The notes beneath the pieces are model-generated. The model was not told where the DNA came from and ran no database searches. It saw only the letters and a list, made by a program, of their open reading frames with translations. A DNA stretch of 64,000 nt, from positions 62,001-126,000 of the forward strand of contig JAHJKA010000048.1 in NCBI GenBank assembly GCA_018822545.1, written 5' to 3'. A program made the position numbers and the translations under genes. How positions within the stretch are numbered: the first letter of the stretch is position 1; the number at the start of each line of letters is the position of its first letter. Source of the stretch: Pseudomonadota bacterium. Its GTDB lineage: Bacteria > Desulfobacterota > Desulfobulbia > Desulfobulbales > SURF-16. This document shows positions 51,180-59,824 of the stretch, in pieces.

Positions 51180-51227
51180 AGCTGAATACTTTATATCTAT
51201 CTTGAACACTTACCCCTTGAGGCTTCC

Positions 51228-52454
51228 ATGATTTCCATCAATGAAAATTACCTGAAACTGCAGGCGTCCTATCTATTTTCCGACATTGCCAAAAGGGTTG
51301 CCAGCTTCCAGGAAAAGAATCCAGACAAGAACATCATCCGTTTAGGCATCGGTGACGTCACCAAACCTCTGCCGACTGCTTGCATAAAGGCATTACACGC
51401 CGCTGTCGATGAGATGGCAAACGAGGCCACCTTCCACGGCTACGGCCCGGAACAGGGCTACGCCTTCCTGCGCGAGGCCATTGCCAAAAATGATTTTCAG
51501 GCCCGGGGCGCTGACATTGCCGCCGACGAGATCTTCGTCAGCGACGGCGCCAAATGCGACACCGGCAATATCCAGGAACTCTTCACCACCAGCACTAAAA
51601 TAGCCCTCCCCGACCCTGTTTATCCGGTTTATCTCGACACCAATGTCATGGCAGGCCGCACCGGTACCTTCAGCGGAGGCCGCTATCAGGGCATTACCTA
51701 TCTTGACTCCGTTAAAGAAAATAACTACGTACCAGATCTGCCCAAGGAACGGGTTGACCTGATCTACCTCTGTTTCCCAAACAACCCAACCGGCAGTACC
51801 GCCACCAAGGAAGAGCTCAAGACCTGGGTTGACTACGCCCACAAGAACAAGGCCCTGATCCTCTTTGATGCGGCCTACGAGGCCTTTATCCGCGACGAGT
51901 CCTTGCCCAAATCAATCTATGAAATTGACGGCGCCAAAGAAGTGGCCATTGAATTTCGCAGCTTCTCGAAAAGCGCCGGTTTCACCGGCACCCGCTGCGC
52001 CTACACCGTAGTCCCGAAAGTGTGCAAGGCCTTTGACAGCTTTGGTGACAAGCAGCTCTTGCACCCCCTGTGGAACCGCCGCCATTGCACGAAATTCAAC
52101 GGCGTCTCCTACCCCATCCAGAAGGCCGCCGAGGCCGTCTATAGTGCTGAGGGCAAGATACAAACCAGAGAGCTCACCGATTATTATCTGCGTAACGCCG
52201 CCCACATCAAGGCGGAAATCACCAATCTCGGCTTTGATTCGGTGGGTGGCGACAACTCTCCTTACATCTGGATTGATGGCCAGGGCCGTGACTCCTGGGA
52301 GTTCTTTGATCTGCTGCTCAACAAGGCCGGGGTGGTCTGCACCCCTGGGGCCGGTTTCGGCAAATGCGGCCAGGGCTATATCCGCCTCTCCGCCTTCAAC
52401 TCCTATGAGAATGTAGTCAAGGCCATGGAGAGAATCAGCGAAGCGTTGAAATAG
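51228..52454 (+). CDS. dapL: LL-diaminopimelate aminotransferase
   Basis: A 408-residue PLP aminotransferase that makes LL-diaminopimelate directly from tetrahydrodipicolinate, bypassing the succinyl/acetyl branch of lysine and peptidoglycan synthesis. [13 protein letters not shown] near 37-49, [14 protein letters not shown] near 69-82, [15 protein letters not shown] near 105-119, and the PLP-lysine K248 in [14 protein letters not shown] are all typical of DapL. Normal length. Single gene with a good promoter, ending at a large palindromic repeat. DapL is known from plants, Chlamydiae, and many Desulfobacterota. Confidence 0.97.
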   Translation: MISINENYLKLQASYLFSDIAKRVASFQEKNPDKNIIRLGIGDVTKPLPTACIKALHAAVDEMANEATFHGYGPEQGYAFLREAIAKNDFQARGADIAADEIFVSDGAKCDTGNIQELFTTSTKIALPDPVYPVYLDTNVMAGRTGTFSGGRYQGITYLDSVKENNYVPDLPKERVDLIYLCFPNNPTGSTATKEELKTWVDYAHKNKALILFDAAYEAFIRDESLPKSIYEIDGAKEVAIEFRSFSKSAGFTGTRCAYTVVPKVCKAFDSFGDKQLLHPLWNRRHCTKFNGVSYPIQKAAEAVYSAEGKIQTRELTDYYLRNAAHIKAEITNLGFDSVGGDNSPYIWIDGQGRDSWEFFDLLLNKAGVVCTPGAGFGKCGQGYIRLSAFNSYENVVKAMERISEALK

Positions 52455-52483
52455 ATTTTCCCCACACAAAAAACGCTTTCCCT

Positions 52484-52551
52484 AAACACAAAGGCACAAA
52501 GACACAAAGGGTTTACAAAAAAAACCTCTGTGTCTTTGTGCCTTTGTGTTT
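52484..52551. repeat. Large inverted repeat of CACAAAG units between dapL and der
   Basis: Arms 52484-52506 and 52529-52551 are perfectly complementary over 23 bases, and shorter pairing (AGG with CCT, TTT with AAA) continues into the loop. The arms are built of short direct repeats of the type GGCACAAAGACACAAAG. No T-run follows, so it may be a dispersed palindromic element acting as a transcript end for both convergent genes. Confidence 0.85.
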
Positions 52552-52602
52552 CAAAGCAGCCCTTCGCTGAACTCGATGATGGACCTTTTCTCTAGGCCTC
52601 TC

Positions 52603-53967
52603 TCAGCCATACTTCTTGCGTTTCCGCTCACGCAGCAAAAGCTTGACGGGCGAGTTGATCAAGCCTAAGTCTTCGCGGAACTGGTTGACCAGAAAGCGGT
52701 AATAGGAAAAATGAATACCTTTCGGGTAGTTAACAAAGAGAACAAAGGTGGGGGGGGAACTGGCCACCTGGGTGGTATAGTAGAGCTTAAGACGCCGACC
52801 ATTATGCAGTGGCGGGGTGTGGGTTTCCGTGGCCCGCTTGAGCACCTGATTCAAGGCATTGGTGGAAAAAGTAGCCGTGTATTGCTGATAGACCTTGTCC
52901 ACGGTGTCCAGGATTTTGGTCAACGACATGCCAGTGACCGCCGAGATCTTAATGGTGGGGGCATAGGGCATGAACTTGGTGGCCATGGCCACCTCATCCA
53001 TAATCCATTTTTCCTTCTTCTTTTCACCACGCACCAAATCCCATTTATTCACCAGAATAAGACAAGCCCGCCCCCGATCCAGAGCGTAGCCGATTACCTT
53101 GGTATCCTGCTCGGTAATCCCCTCGCTGGCATCCACGAGAAGCAGGGCAATATCACAGCGTTCCAGGGAAGCCAGGGCCCGCATAACACTGAATTTCTCT
53201 ATTTTCTCGAACACCTTGCCTTTGCGCCGGATACCAGCGGTGTCGATCAACAAGTACTGTTTACCGTTTCTGTCCAGAAGACTGTCCACCGAATCACGGG
53301 TGGTGCCCGGAATATCAGACACCAGCATGCGGTCCTGACCCAAGAGCTTATTGATCAGCGATGACTTGCCGACATTGGGCCGGCCGATACAGGCGATACG
53401 GATCGCCTCCTCGGGAATCTCACTACGCTCTTCCGGTATGGGTAAGCTGTCAAAAAAGAAATCGAAAAAGGTGGTCATACCAAAGCCATGGGAGGCAGAT
53501 ATCGCCCACAATTCATCAATACCCAGTTCATAAAACTGGCTGAGAATCTCCAATTCTTTTTCAGGACCATCCACCTTATTCACCAGATGATAGACCGGCT
53601 TTTCCAAACGGCGCAGCCTGCGAACTACCTCGTAATCTTCGGACAAAACACCGCCCACACCATCCATGACATGGAGAATGATGTCTGCTTCCTCAATGGC
53701 AGCCCAAGTCTGATCCTGGATCTGGCCGGAGATAACATCATGGGTGCCAAGCTCAATACCGCCGGTATCAACTAAGATAATCCGCCGTTCATTCCAAACA
53801 ACCGGACCATAATGGCGATCACGGGTGACGCCGGGGGTGGGATCGACAATGGCCTTATTTGACTTGGTCAACCTATTGAAAAGCGTGGATTTCCCAACAT
53901 TAGGACGTCCTACCAGGGCGACAATGAGAGTATCCTGGCCACGATCTTGACTTATATCATCATTCAT
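52603..53967 (-). CDS. der: GTPase Der (EngA), ribosome assembly
   Basis: A 454-residue tandem-GTPase protein essential for 50S subunit assembly. First G domain: GRPNVGKSTLFNRL near 21-34 and DTGG (G3); second: GRPNVGKSSLINKLL near 195-209 and DTAGIRRKGK; both have the NKxD motif (NKVDG, NKWDL). The C-terminal KH-like domain runs from about 355 to the end, with a basic tail (RERKRKKYG). Start ATG 53967, 7 bases after the stop of the AmgK-like gene; a GTG at 53994 is an alternative. Length normal. Confidence 0.97.
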   Translation of the reverse strand: MNDDISQDRGQDTLIVALVGRPNVGKSTLFNRLTKSNKAIVDPTPGVTRDRHYGPVVWNERRIILVDTGGIELGTHDVISGQIQDQTWAAIEEADIILHVMDGVGGVLSEDYEVVRRLRRLEKPVYHLVNKVDGPEKELEILSQFYELGIDELWAISASHGFGMTTFFDFFFDSLPIPEERSEIPEEAIRIACIGRPNVGKSSLINKLLGQDRMLVSDIPGTTRDSVDSLLDRNGKQYLLIDTAGIRRKGKVFEKIEKFSVMRALASLERCDIALLLVDASEGITEQDTKVIGYALDRGRACLILVNKWDLVRGEKKKEKWIMDEVAMATKFMPYAPTIKISAVTGMSLTKILDTVDKVYQQYTATFSTNALNQVLKRATETHTPPLHNGRRLKLYYTTQVASSPPTFVLFVNYPKGIHFSYYRFLVNQFREDLGLINSPVKLLLRERKRKKYG

Positions 53968-53974
53968 ATTTTTT

Positions 53975-55075
53975 CTAATCCGCGAGGGAATCACTTACTT
54001 TGGCATAGGGCGCTGCCTCGTGCAGATCGCCACAAATCTCTTCAACAAGCCCGGTAAGTCTTGGGAAACGTTCAGTTACATCTTGCAGCTGAGAAAGTAA
54101 GCTTGAGGCTGCAGGAATAATATATTGTTCAAAAAAACTCTTTCCCCTTTGTTGGGACAAAAAGGCAAAGGCTCCTAAAATCTGCAGATTTCGCTGCAGC
54201 GCTAAAAAAATGTAGCCCTGGCGGAAACGGTCCGGATCAAAATCCGGCATAAATCGAGCCGCCTGCTCAACATAATAATCAAAAACGATCTTTTGCTCCT
54301 CGCAGCTTAAGGAGGCATAAGGATCAATGAGCAAGGAGGCAAGGTCGTAGGCCAAAGGCCCTAATCTTGCTCCTTGAAAATCGATAATACGAACCTTACC
54401 TTCATGCACCATAAGGTTACGAGACTGAAAATCTCTATGCAACAGAAAATCGGCCCGTTCGCGGGCAGCACGCCGAGCCAACTGAACAAACTCGTTATTG
54501 AGACCATGCTCATCAACAAGCTTGCCAAGGTACTCCTTGCAAAAGGCCTGGAGAAAATAACCTGACTCCCGCTGGAGCATGAGCTCCATATTGTAACTTG
54601 GCGTATCCCAACAGCAGCGGCTGTCAAAGCCCTGCACGCCGACGACCTGGAGTTTCAAAAGACCGTCAACTGCCTGTAGATAATAGGGCTGCACCTCGCT
54701 AAACTGCTGCCGGGCCACCGTCAGGGAATGGAGATGGACATCTCCTACATCCTCAAAAAGGATAACACGTTTTTGACGATCATGCCCTAAGACCTTAGGC
54801 ACAGGCACCCCAAGATCAGCAAGATGGCAGGCAATTGTATAACAGGACTTGGCCTCAGCCATGGCCTGGGGATGTGTCCGGGACGGGAAAACGGCCACAC
54901 AGGGCAAATCACCACAAATTCGATAAAACCTGCGATCGGAGCCATCCCCCGTCAGTGGCTGTATCTGATCGGCATCAATTAGGCAGGACTGCTCAGCCAA
55001 GAGCCTAAGCAGCACCGCAACGTCACTCTCTTCTCCCAACTCTTCACTCTTTTTTAAGCATTTTGAAAAAATCAT
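53975..55075 (-). CDS. Phosphotransferase-family kinase, AmgK-like sugar kinase
   Basis: A 366-residue protein with the aminoglycoside-phosphotransferase kinase fold. GDGSDRRFYRI near 44-54 is the nucleotide loop, ILFEDVGD follows near 112, and the catalytic loop LLHRDFQSRNLMV with metal site IIDFQGARLGP lies near 232-258. It overlaps the MurU-like gene by 4 bases. In pseudomonads AmgK, an anomeric MurNAc/GlcNAc 1-kinase, pairs with the nucleotidyltransferase MurU to recycle peptidoglycan sugars; the same pairing here supports that role. It is not an antibiotic-resistance enzyme by context. Confidence 0.83.
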   Translation of the reverse strand: MIFSKCLKKSEELGEESDVAVLLRLLAEQSCLIDADQIQPLTGDGSDRRFYRICGDLPCVAVFPSRTHPQAMAEAKSCYTIACHLADLGVPVPKVLGHDRQKRVILFEDVGDVHLHSLTVARQQFSEVQPYYLQAVDGLLKLQVVGVQGFDSRCCWDTPSYNMELMLQRESGYFLQAFCKEYLGKLVDEHGLNNEFVQLARRAARERADFLLHRDFQSRNLMVHEGKVRIIDFQGARLGPLAYDLASLLIDPYASLSCEEQKIVFDYYVEQAARFMPDFDPDRFRQGYIFLALQRNLQILGAFAFLSQQRGKSFFEQYIIPAASSLLSQLQDVTERFPRLTGLVEEICGDLHEAAPYAKVSDSLAD

Positions 55076-55938
55076 GCGACAATGGTGTCCATGAGCTGAC
55101 TTCCAGGGGGAACAATGGCGCCATCCCAGACTACAACCCGTGTAAGCGAAGCTCCTGCCCCAATATGGGCTCCCTGCCCAACAACAGACCATTCATGGAG
55201 TTCAACATCCGATAAATTCAGGCCCTCGGCAAGGCAAAAGGGCGACGAGGCACCAAAGCGCGGATCCGTCAAGAGATGGGCGTGGAGATCAAGATAATCA
55301 GCCGGGGTGCCCATATCACTCCAATAATGATCCCGCGCCTTAAAACTTTGAATTCTCATCCCCTTAGCCATCCAATACCTATAGCAAGTTATTATATCAT
55401 AAAAAGAGGCCTCGGGAATAACAGCCAGCAATTTGGGATCAAGGACATGAATACCGGTGAAGGCCTGAACTTCTGAGGCTTGCCCACAGGGTATAAAGTC
55501 AATGACAGCGCCAAGCGCATCAACACTTACCTTATTGAAACGAGGAAAATCATGAAGAACCAGGGTGACAGATTGTCCACCCTTAAGATGGGTATCATAG
55601 ACCATCCCATAGTCAATGGTATGATAGATATCGCCATTTACCACCAATACAGGCTCTTTGCCAAGCCATTCCAGCGCATTCCGCAAACCACCCCCAGTTC
55701 CAAGCACAACATCTTCTCTAAAAACAGTAACCCCTCTTATTCCAGCCACAGCGTGTTCAATCTGGGGCCCGAGATGATGACAATTAACAGCAATTTCCTG
55801 AAAACCTGCGGCTTGCAGGTTGGCCAGGGTGTGGAGAAGAAGGGGGATGTTAAGTATGGGAAAAAGCGGTTTGGGGCGCTGATGGGTATAAGGCTGCAAT
55901 CGGGTACCAAGCCCGGCTGCAAGAACCATAGCTTTCAT
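55072..55938 (-). CDS. Sugar-1-phosphate nucleotidyltransferase, MurU-like with hexapeptide tail
   Basis: A 288-residue nucleotidyltransferase. MVLAAGLGTRLQPYTHQRPKP (read in two parts near 4-24) is the nucleotide-binding signature, VLGTGGGLRNAL near 79 and VVNGDIYHTIDYG near 99 complete the site. The last 60 residues contain left-handed beta-helix turns (LSDVELHEWSVVGQGAHIGAGASL), more like mannose-1-phosphate guanylyltransferases than the short MurU of Pseudomonas. Coupled with the AmgK-like kinase, it probably makes UDP-MurNAc or another NDP-sugar. It lies downstream of lpxI. Specificity is inference. Confidence 0.83.
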   Translation of the reverse strand: MKAMVLAAGLGTRLQPYTHQRPKPLFPILNIPLLLHTLANLQAAGFQEIAVNCHHLGPQIEHAVAGIRGVTVFREDVVLGTGGGLRNALEWLGKEPVLVVNGDIYHTIDYGMVYDTHLKGGQSVTLVLHDFPRFNKVSVDALGAVIDFIPCGQASEVQAFTGIHVLDPKLLAVIPEASFYDIITCYRYWMAKGMRIQSFKARDHYWSDMGTPADYLDLHAHLLTDPRFGASSPFCLAEGLNLSDVELHEWSVVGQGAHIGAGASLTRVVVWDGAIVPPGSQLMDTIVA

Positions 55939-55961
55939 AAAAGGTGTCCATTAAAAGAAAC

Positions 55962-56795
55962 TCAGATGGAAATAGTGCCGGCGGCATCCTGCGAGACCCC
56001 GACAACGATAATGCCGGCCTTGTCCGCCGCCGCTATCACCATTTCGGCATCAAAAAGCAGGGATTGGCCCTTTTCAACAGCCAAAACCTTGGCTTTGACC
56101 TCTTTCATCGTTTCAATGGTCTGCAGACCGATGGCCGGCAGATCAAAGCGAAAATCCTGATCCGGCTTGCGCACCTTGACCACCACCGCCATCTCGTGGC
56201 CCAAGGCCCCACCACGACGGATGGCAGCATCCGTGCCTTCAATGGCCTCAACGGCAAGGACTGTCTGGTCGCGCACCACAACACATTGGCCAATATCAAG
56301 GTCGCCAATGGCCTTGGCCATGCGGAAACCGAAACGAATATCATTTTTCTGATTGGCGTCCGGCTTTTTTTTCGTCAAAACGCCCTGCGGGAAGAGAAGA
56401 TCCTGCAAATAAGAGGTGGACTCCAGAACCTTAATGCCATCTTTCTCAAGCTCAGCAGCAATGGCCCTCAGGATGGCATCATCCTGTTTGATATCAATTT
56501 TGTTCCACAGGGTAAGACCGCGCAGATCAGGAAAAATATCACGAAAAATTCTGGTCTTGGTGATGGTGCCTAAGAAAACCGCCTCCACTACCCCTTCATC
56601 TTTAAAAAATTTGAGAATTTTACCAAGCTGGCCAAGTTTCACCCAACAAAAACCGTCGGCCAACTCTTCCATATCCGAAGCCGTCTCCCCTTTATGGCCG
56701 GCAATAAAGACCTTTCGCCCCTCTTTTTTGGCGGCCTGGCAAAAGAGGTGGGGAAATTGGCCACCTCCGGCAATAATCCCTATTTTATCACTCAT
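55962..56795 (-). CDS. lpxI: UDP-2,3-diacylglucosamine pyrophosphatase LpxI
   Basis: A 277-residue protein of the LpxI (DUF1009) family, which hydrolyses UDP-2,3-diacylglucosamine to lipid X in lipid A synthesis, in bacteria that lack LpxH. IGIIAGGGQFPHL starts the N-terminal domain; the C-terminal domain includes VLAVEAIEGTDAAIRRGG near 185-202 and RFDLPAIGLQTIE near 222-234, which are characteristic. ATG 56795 overlaps the lpxA stop by 8 bases. Order lpxD-fabZ-lpxA-lpxI is typical of LpxI organisms. The following lpxB gene is missing at this spot. Confidence 0.95.
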   Translation of the reverse strand: MSDKIGIIAGGGQFPHLFCQAAKKEGRKVFIAGHKGETASDMEELADGFCWVKLGQLGKILKFFKDEGVVEAVFLGTITKTRIFRDIFPDLRGLTLWNKIDIKQDDAILRAIAAELEKDGIKVLESTSYLQDLLFPQGVLTKKKPDANQKNDIRFGFRMAKAIGDLDIGQCVVVRDQTVLAVEAIEGTDAAIRRGGALGHEMAVVVKVRKPDQDFRFDLPAIGLQTIETMKEVKAKVLAVEKGQSLLFDAEMVIAAADKAGIIVVGVSQDAAGTISI

Positions 56796-57585
56796 CACTA
56801 CTTAAACGGGCGACATTACGGTTAGACACCTTGAAAAAATTCACCATCCGCGCGACAGGGGCACAATCACCAAAATCTTTCATCACCTGAGCCAAGGCGT
56901 CTTGGAGCAGGAGATCCTCTGTCTTAAAAATGATCATAAAAGCCTTATTGAGATTGCGAATATCCTCACTGGAAAAACCAGCCCTTTTCAGGCCAATCCG
57001 GTTAATGGAACGAATCTGCAACTCGTTACGGATACCAGCGACAATAACATAGGGCGGAATATCAAGACTGATACCGCTCATCCCCCCGATATAGGCATAC
57101 TCGCCAATTCGGACAAACTGATGAATGCCGCTCATGCCACCAATGGTCGCCCGGTTCCCCACTTCTACATGACCGCCTAGAGTAGCGTTATTGACCATGA
57201 TGACGTGGTTGCCAACAATGCAATCATGGGCAACGTGACAGTATCCCATAAAAAGATTATTACTGCCTATGGTCGTTACCCCATGACCGCCAGGGGTACC
57301 GCGATGCATTGAGGAAAATTCTCGAATCTGATTGTTGTCACCAATAACGAGCTGGGTTTCTTCGTCATGGTATTTTAAATCCTGGGGAGGAAAGCCTATG
57401 CAGGTAAAACTGCCGATGAGGTTATTCTTGCCGATGGTGGTTTGACCGGATACATGGGCGTGAGCGCTGATAATAGTGCCTTCACCGATCTTAACACCGG
57501 CATCAATAACAGCATAAGGACCAACCTCTACGGAGGAGTCTAGTTCTGCCTTGGTATCAATAACAGCAGTGGGATGAATGGACAT
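56788..57585 (-). CDS. lpxA: UDP-N-acetylglucosamine acyltransferase LpxA
   Basis: A 265-residue left-handed beta-helix acyltransferase, the first enzyme of lipid A synthesis; it attaches 3-hydroxyacyl from ACP to UDP-GlcNAc. Start MSIHPTAVIDTKAELD; the catalytic histidine lies in YCHVAHDCIVGNHV near 120-133, and IGGMSGIHQFVRIGEYAYIGG near 148-168 is the family hallmark. The C-terminal helices follow from about 195. It uses the product of acpP/FabZ chemistry encoded in the same window. Coupled to lpxI. Confidence 0.97.
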   Translation of the reverse strand: MSIHPTAVIDTKAELDSSVEVGPYAVIDAGVKIGEGTIISAHAHVSGQTTIGKNNLIGSFTCIGFPPQDLKYHDEETQLVIGDNNQIREFSSMHRGTPGGHGVTTIGSNNLFMGYCHVAHDCIVGNHVIMVNNATLGGHVEVGNRATIGGMSGIHQFVRIGEYAYIGGMSGISLDIPPYVIVAGIRNELQIRSINRIGLKRAGFSSEDIRNLNKAFMIIFKTEDLLLQDALAQVMKDFGDCAPVARMVNFFKVSNRNVARLSSDE

Positions 57586-57794
57586 TCTTCTATTTTTCCA
57601 ATATGAGATATTAATGTAAATCTTCAGTATTACTGCACAAATGAGCCTTTTACCATACTATGACCCATCAACAATGCCCCAGGCAGATGTATACTCCTGA
57701 GAGCGCACTCCGGAAAAAGTTCCTTTGCCGAGCAAACTGGCTGCTGGAAAACTGAAATAAAACCCGGGTGGCGGTGTGCTGCTCAAAAAATCAA

Positions 57795-58241
57795 TTACGA
57801 AAAGGTGGCCATAAGTTGGGCCTCTGCCGCCACCGCCCCTTCAACAAGGGCCTTGCACTCCATTTTAATGACCTTGCCCTTCCGACGGGTAATAACCACA
57901 TCATAGACAATCTGATCACCAGGAACCACCTTGCGCCTAAAGCGCGCCTTGTCAATTCCTGTAAAATAGACAAGATTTTCGCCCACCTTTTCCTGATCAG
58001 TGAGAAATGCTAAAACAGCGGCGGCCTGAGCCATGCCTTCAATAATGAGAACTCCGGGCATCACTGGTTCCACCGGGAAATGCCCCTGAAAAAAAGGCTC
58101 ATTAATGGTAACATTTTTCAGTGCAGTTATTCTTTCACCAGCGATATAATCCAATACCCGATCAATAAGGAGGAAGGGATACCGATGGGGAAGGAGTCGT
58201 AGTATTTCCAGGATACCAAGATGGGCTTTTGGTTCACTCAT
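57795..58241 (-). CDS. fabZ: 3-hydroxyacyl-ACP dehydratase FabZ
   Basis: A 148-residue hot-dog-fold dehydratase forming trans-2-enoyl-ACP. LLPHRYPFLLIDRV near 15-28, with the catalytic His, and the helix start EPVMPGVLIIEGMAQAAAV near 59-77 with the catalytic Glu are standard. ATG 58241 is preceded by GGAG at a good distance; a GTG at 58253 is less likely. It sits between lpxD and lpxA as in most Gram-negatives, sharing 3-hydroxyacyl-ACP with lipid A synthesis. A 209-base gap separates it from lpxA. Confidence 0.97.
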   Translation of the reverse strand: MSEPKAHLGILEILRLLPHRYPFLLIDRVLDYIAGERITALKNVTINEPFFQGHFPVEPVMPGVLIIEGMAQAAAVLAFLTDQEKVGENLVYFTGIDKARFRRKVVPGDQIVYDVVITRRKGKVIKMECKALVEGAVAAEAQLMATFS

Positions 58242-58284
58242 TGCTTGCTCCACTTTTCTTAGTAAAAATTTGTCTTAACTTTCG

Positions 58285-59322
58285 TTATTTATTTTTTTCA
58301 TCCAGGTTCGCAATTTTTTTGGTCAAGTCACGAACGTCTTTAACAAGTTGCGGCAGTTTTGAAAAGACCGAACTTGCCCTGAGCCAGGTCCGATGATCAA
58401 TGGCCGGATAACCACTCACCACACTTCCAGCTGGAACGTTCCCTGCAACACCCGCCTTGCCACCCACCATAACGCCATCACCCAAAGTGACATGATCAGT
58501 AACAGCCACCTGACCGCCGAGCACAACTCCACGACCAAGACTGGTACTACCGGCAATGCCGCATTGAGCAACGAGCAAACATCCTTCACCAACAGTGACG
58601 TTGTGGGCAACTTGGACAAGATTATCAACCTTGGCACCCTGCTTAATGACGGTAACGCCAAAGGTGGCACGATCAACACAGGAATTAGCCCCAATCTCCA
58701 CATCATCTTCTAAAACCACAATGCCGACATGGGGCCGCTTGACATGTCGACCGTGAGCATCCTGAACGTAGCCGTAGCCATCACTACCGATAACAGAACC
58801 ACTCTGAATAATGACCCGGTTGCCAATTTTACATCCATACCGAATAACAACATTGGCCATAATGGTCACATCATCACCAATGACAACACCATCACCAACG
58901 ACAACCCCAGGTTCAAGGGACACTCTTTCACCGATTGTAACATTATCAGCAAACACCACATGTGGACCGATAGAAACATGTTTTGAGATATAACACTTTT
59001 CGCCAATCACAACGGAGGGATGGATTCCGGTGGAAACAAACTCTTTTTCTAAGAATTTTCGATGAATGAGAGTGATTGCTAAGGCTGGATTTTTCACTTT
59101 AATAGCTGGCAGATCTGTTTCGGTATCAACAGGAATCACCACGGCACCGGCCGCAGTTTCAGCTAAAAGTGAAGCGTGGCCACTCTTGAGTAAAAAGCTG
59201 ATCTCATGTTGTGTTGCGGCTTGAAGATCGGCCACCCCTGCCACTGCAACCTGACCATCACCCGAAACCTCACCACCGACAAAATCTGCAAGGTCCTGGA
59301 TACTAAAAATATTATTCGTCAT
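58285..59322 (-). CDS. lpxD: UDP-3-O-acylglucosamine N-acyltransferase LpxD
   Basis: A 345-residue acyltransferase, third enzyme of lipid A synthesis. A globular N-terminal uridine-binding domain (1-100) precedes a long left-handed beta-helix of hexapeptide repeats (from IGEKCYISKHVSIG on). GYGYVQDAHGRHVKRPH near 183-199 and VQVAHNVTVGEGCLLVAQCGIAGS near 240-263, with the catalytic histidine, mark LpxD. The C-terminal helix with many Lys and Asp (LTKKIANLDEKNK) is typical. First in the lpxD-fabZ-lpxA-lpxI run. Confidence 0.97.
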   Translation of the reverse strand: MTNNIFSIQDLADFVGGEVSGDGQVAVAGVADLQAATQHEISFLLKSGHASLLAETAAGAVVIPVDTETDLPAIKVKNPALAITLIHRKFLEKEFVSTGIHPSVVIGEKCYISKHVSIGPHVVFADNVTIGERVSLEPGVVVGDGVVIGDDVTIMANVVIRYGCKIGNRVIIQSGSVIGSDGYGYVQDAHGRHVKRPHVGIVVLEDDVEIGANSCVDRATFGVTVIKQGAKVDNLVQVAHNVTVGEGCLLVAQCGIAGSTSLGRGVVLGGQVAVTDHVTLGDGVMVGGKAGVAGNVPAGSVVSGYPAIDHRTWLRASSVFSKLPQLVKDVRDLTKKIANLDEKNK

Positions 59323-59345
59323 TTCTCTAATCCGAATTTTTGATC

Positions 59346-59387
59346 AAAAAAAGAGGCTGAACCTCTCACCCGAGAGATTCAGCCTCT
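59346..59387 (-). terminator. Terminator after the IHF gene
   Basis: A 16-pair stem on the minus strand (59387-59372 with 59367-59352, one G-T pair) with loop GGGT, followed by six to seven Ts. Confidence 0.92.
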
Positions 59388-59411
59388 GAGACATCTAGGG
59401 AAGACCTTGAA

Positions 59412-59699
59412 TCAGTTACTGGAATTAATACGATCGCGCAAAATCCCGGATGGCTTAAAGGTAACCACCCGCCGGGACTCAAGGATAAGCTCTTTGCCCG
59501 TCTGGGGGTTCCGACCACGCCGGGAATTTTTTTCTTTAACGTTGAACTTACCAAATCCACTGATCAACAGATTCTCACCCTTGGCCAGACAACCTTTTGT
59601 TACCTTTAAAAAGGCCTCAACCGTTTCTGCGGCCTCAGCCTTTGTCAAATTATGAGTCTGATACACCTTCTGAACAAGATCTGCTTTAGTCAAAGTCAT
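59412..59699 (-). CDS. HU/IHF-family DNA-binding protein, IHF-alpha-like
   Basis: A 95-residue nucleoid protein of the HU/IHF family. MTLTKADLVQKVYQ starts the helical dimerisation part; GFGKFNVKEKNSRRGRNPQTG near 48-68 is the DNA-bending arm with the proline that intercalates. Length and the phrase RRGRNPQTGKELILESRRVVTFKPS match IHF alpha (ihfA) better than HU. IHF bends DNA at specific sites and works as an alpha-beta heterodimer; its partner is not in the window. Single gene with its own terminator. Confidence 0.92.
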   Translation of the reverse strand: MTLTKADLVQKVYQTHNLTKAEAAETVEAFLKVTKGCLAKGENLLISGFGKFNVKEKNSRRGRNPQTGKELILESRRVVTFKPSGILRDRINSSN

Positions 59700-59824
59700 T
59701 TTTTCCTCCCTATCACCAGGTATTGCCCCATGAGTATGAGTTTTTCAAATAATCCCTAAAAAGAGTATATCTTTCTCGCCTGCCCTGTCCAGTGAAACCA
59801 ATAAGAACATAGTTCTCATTAATT

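Noticed and set aside
53975..55075. Aminoglycoside resistance phosphotransferase
   Set aside because: The kinase fold matches, but the overlap with a MurU-like gene points to a cell-wall sugar kinase.
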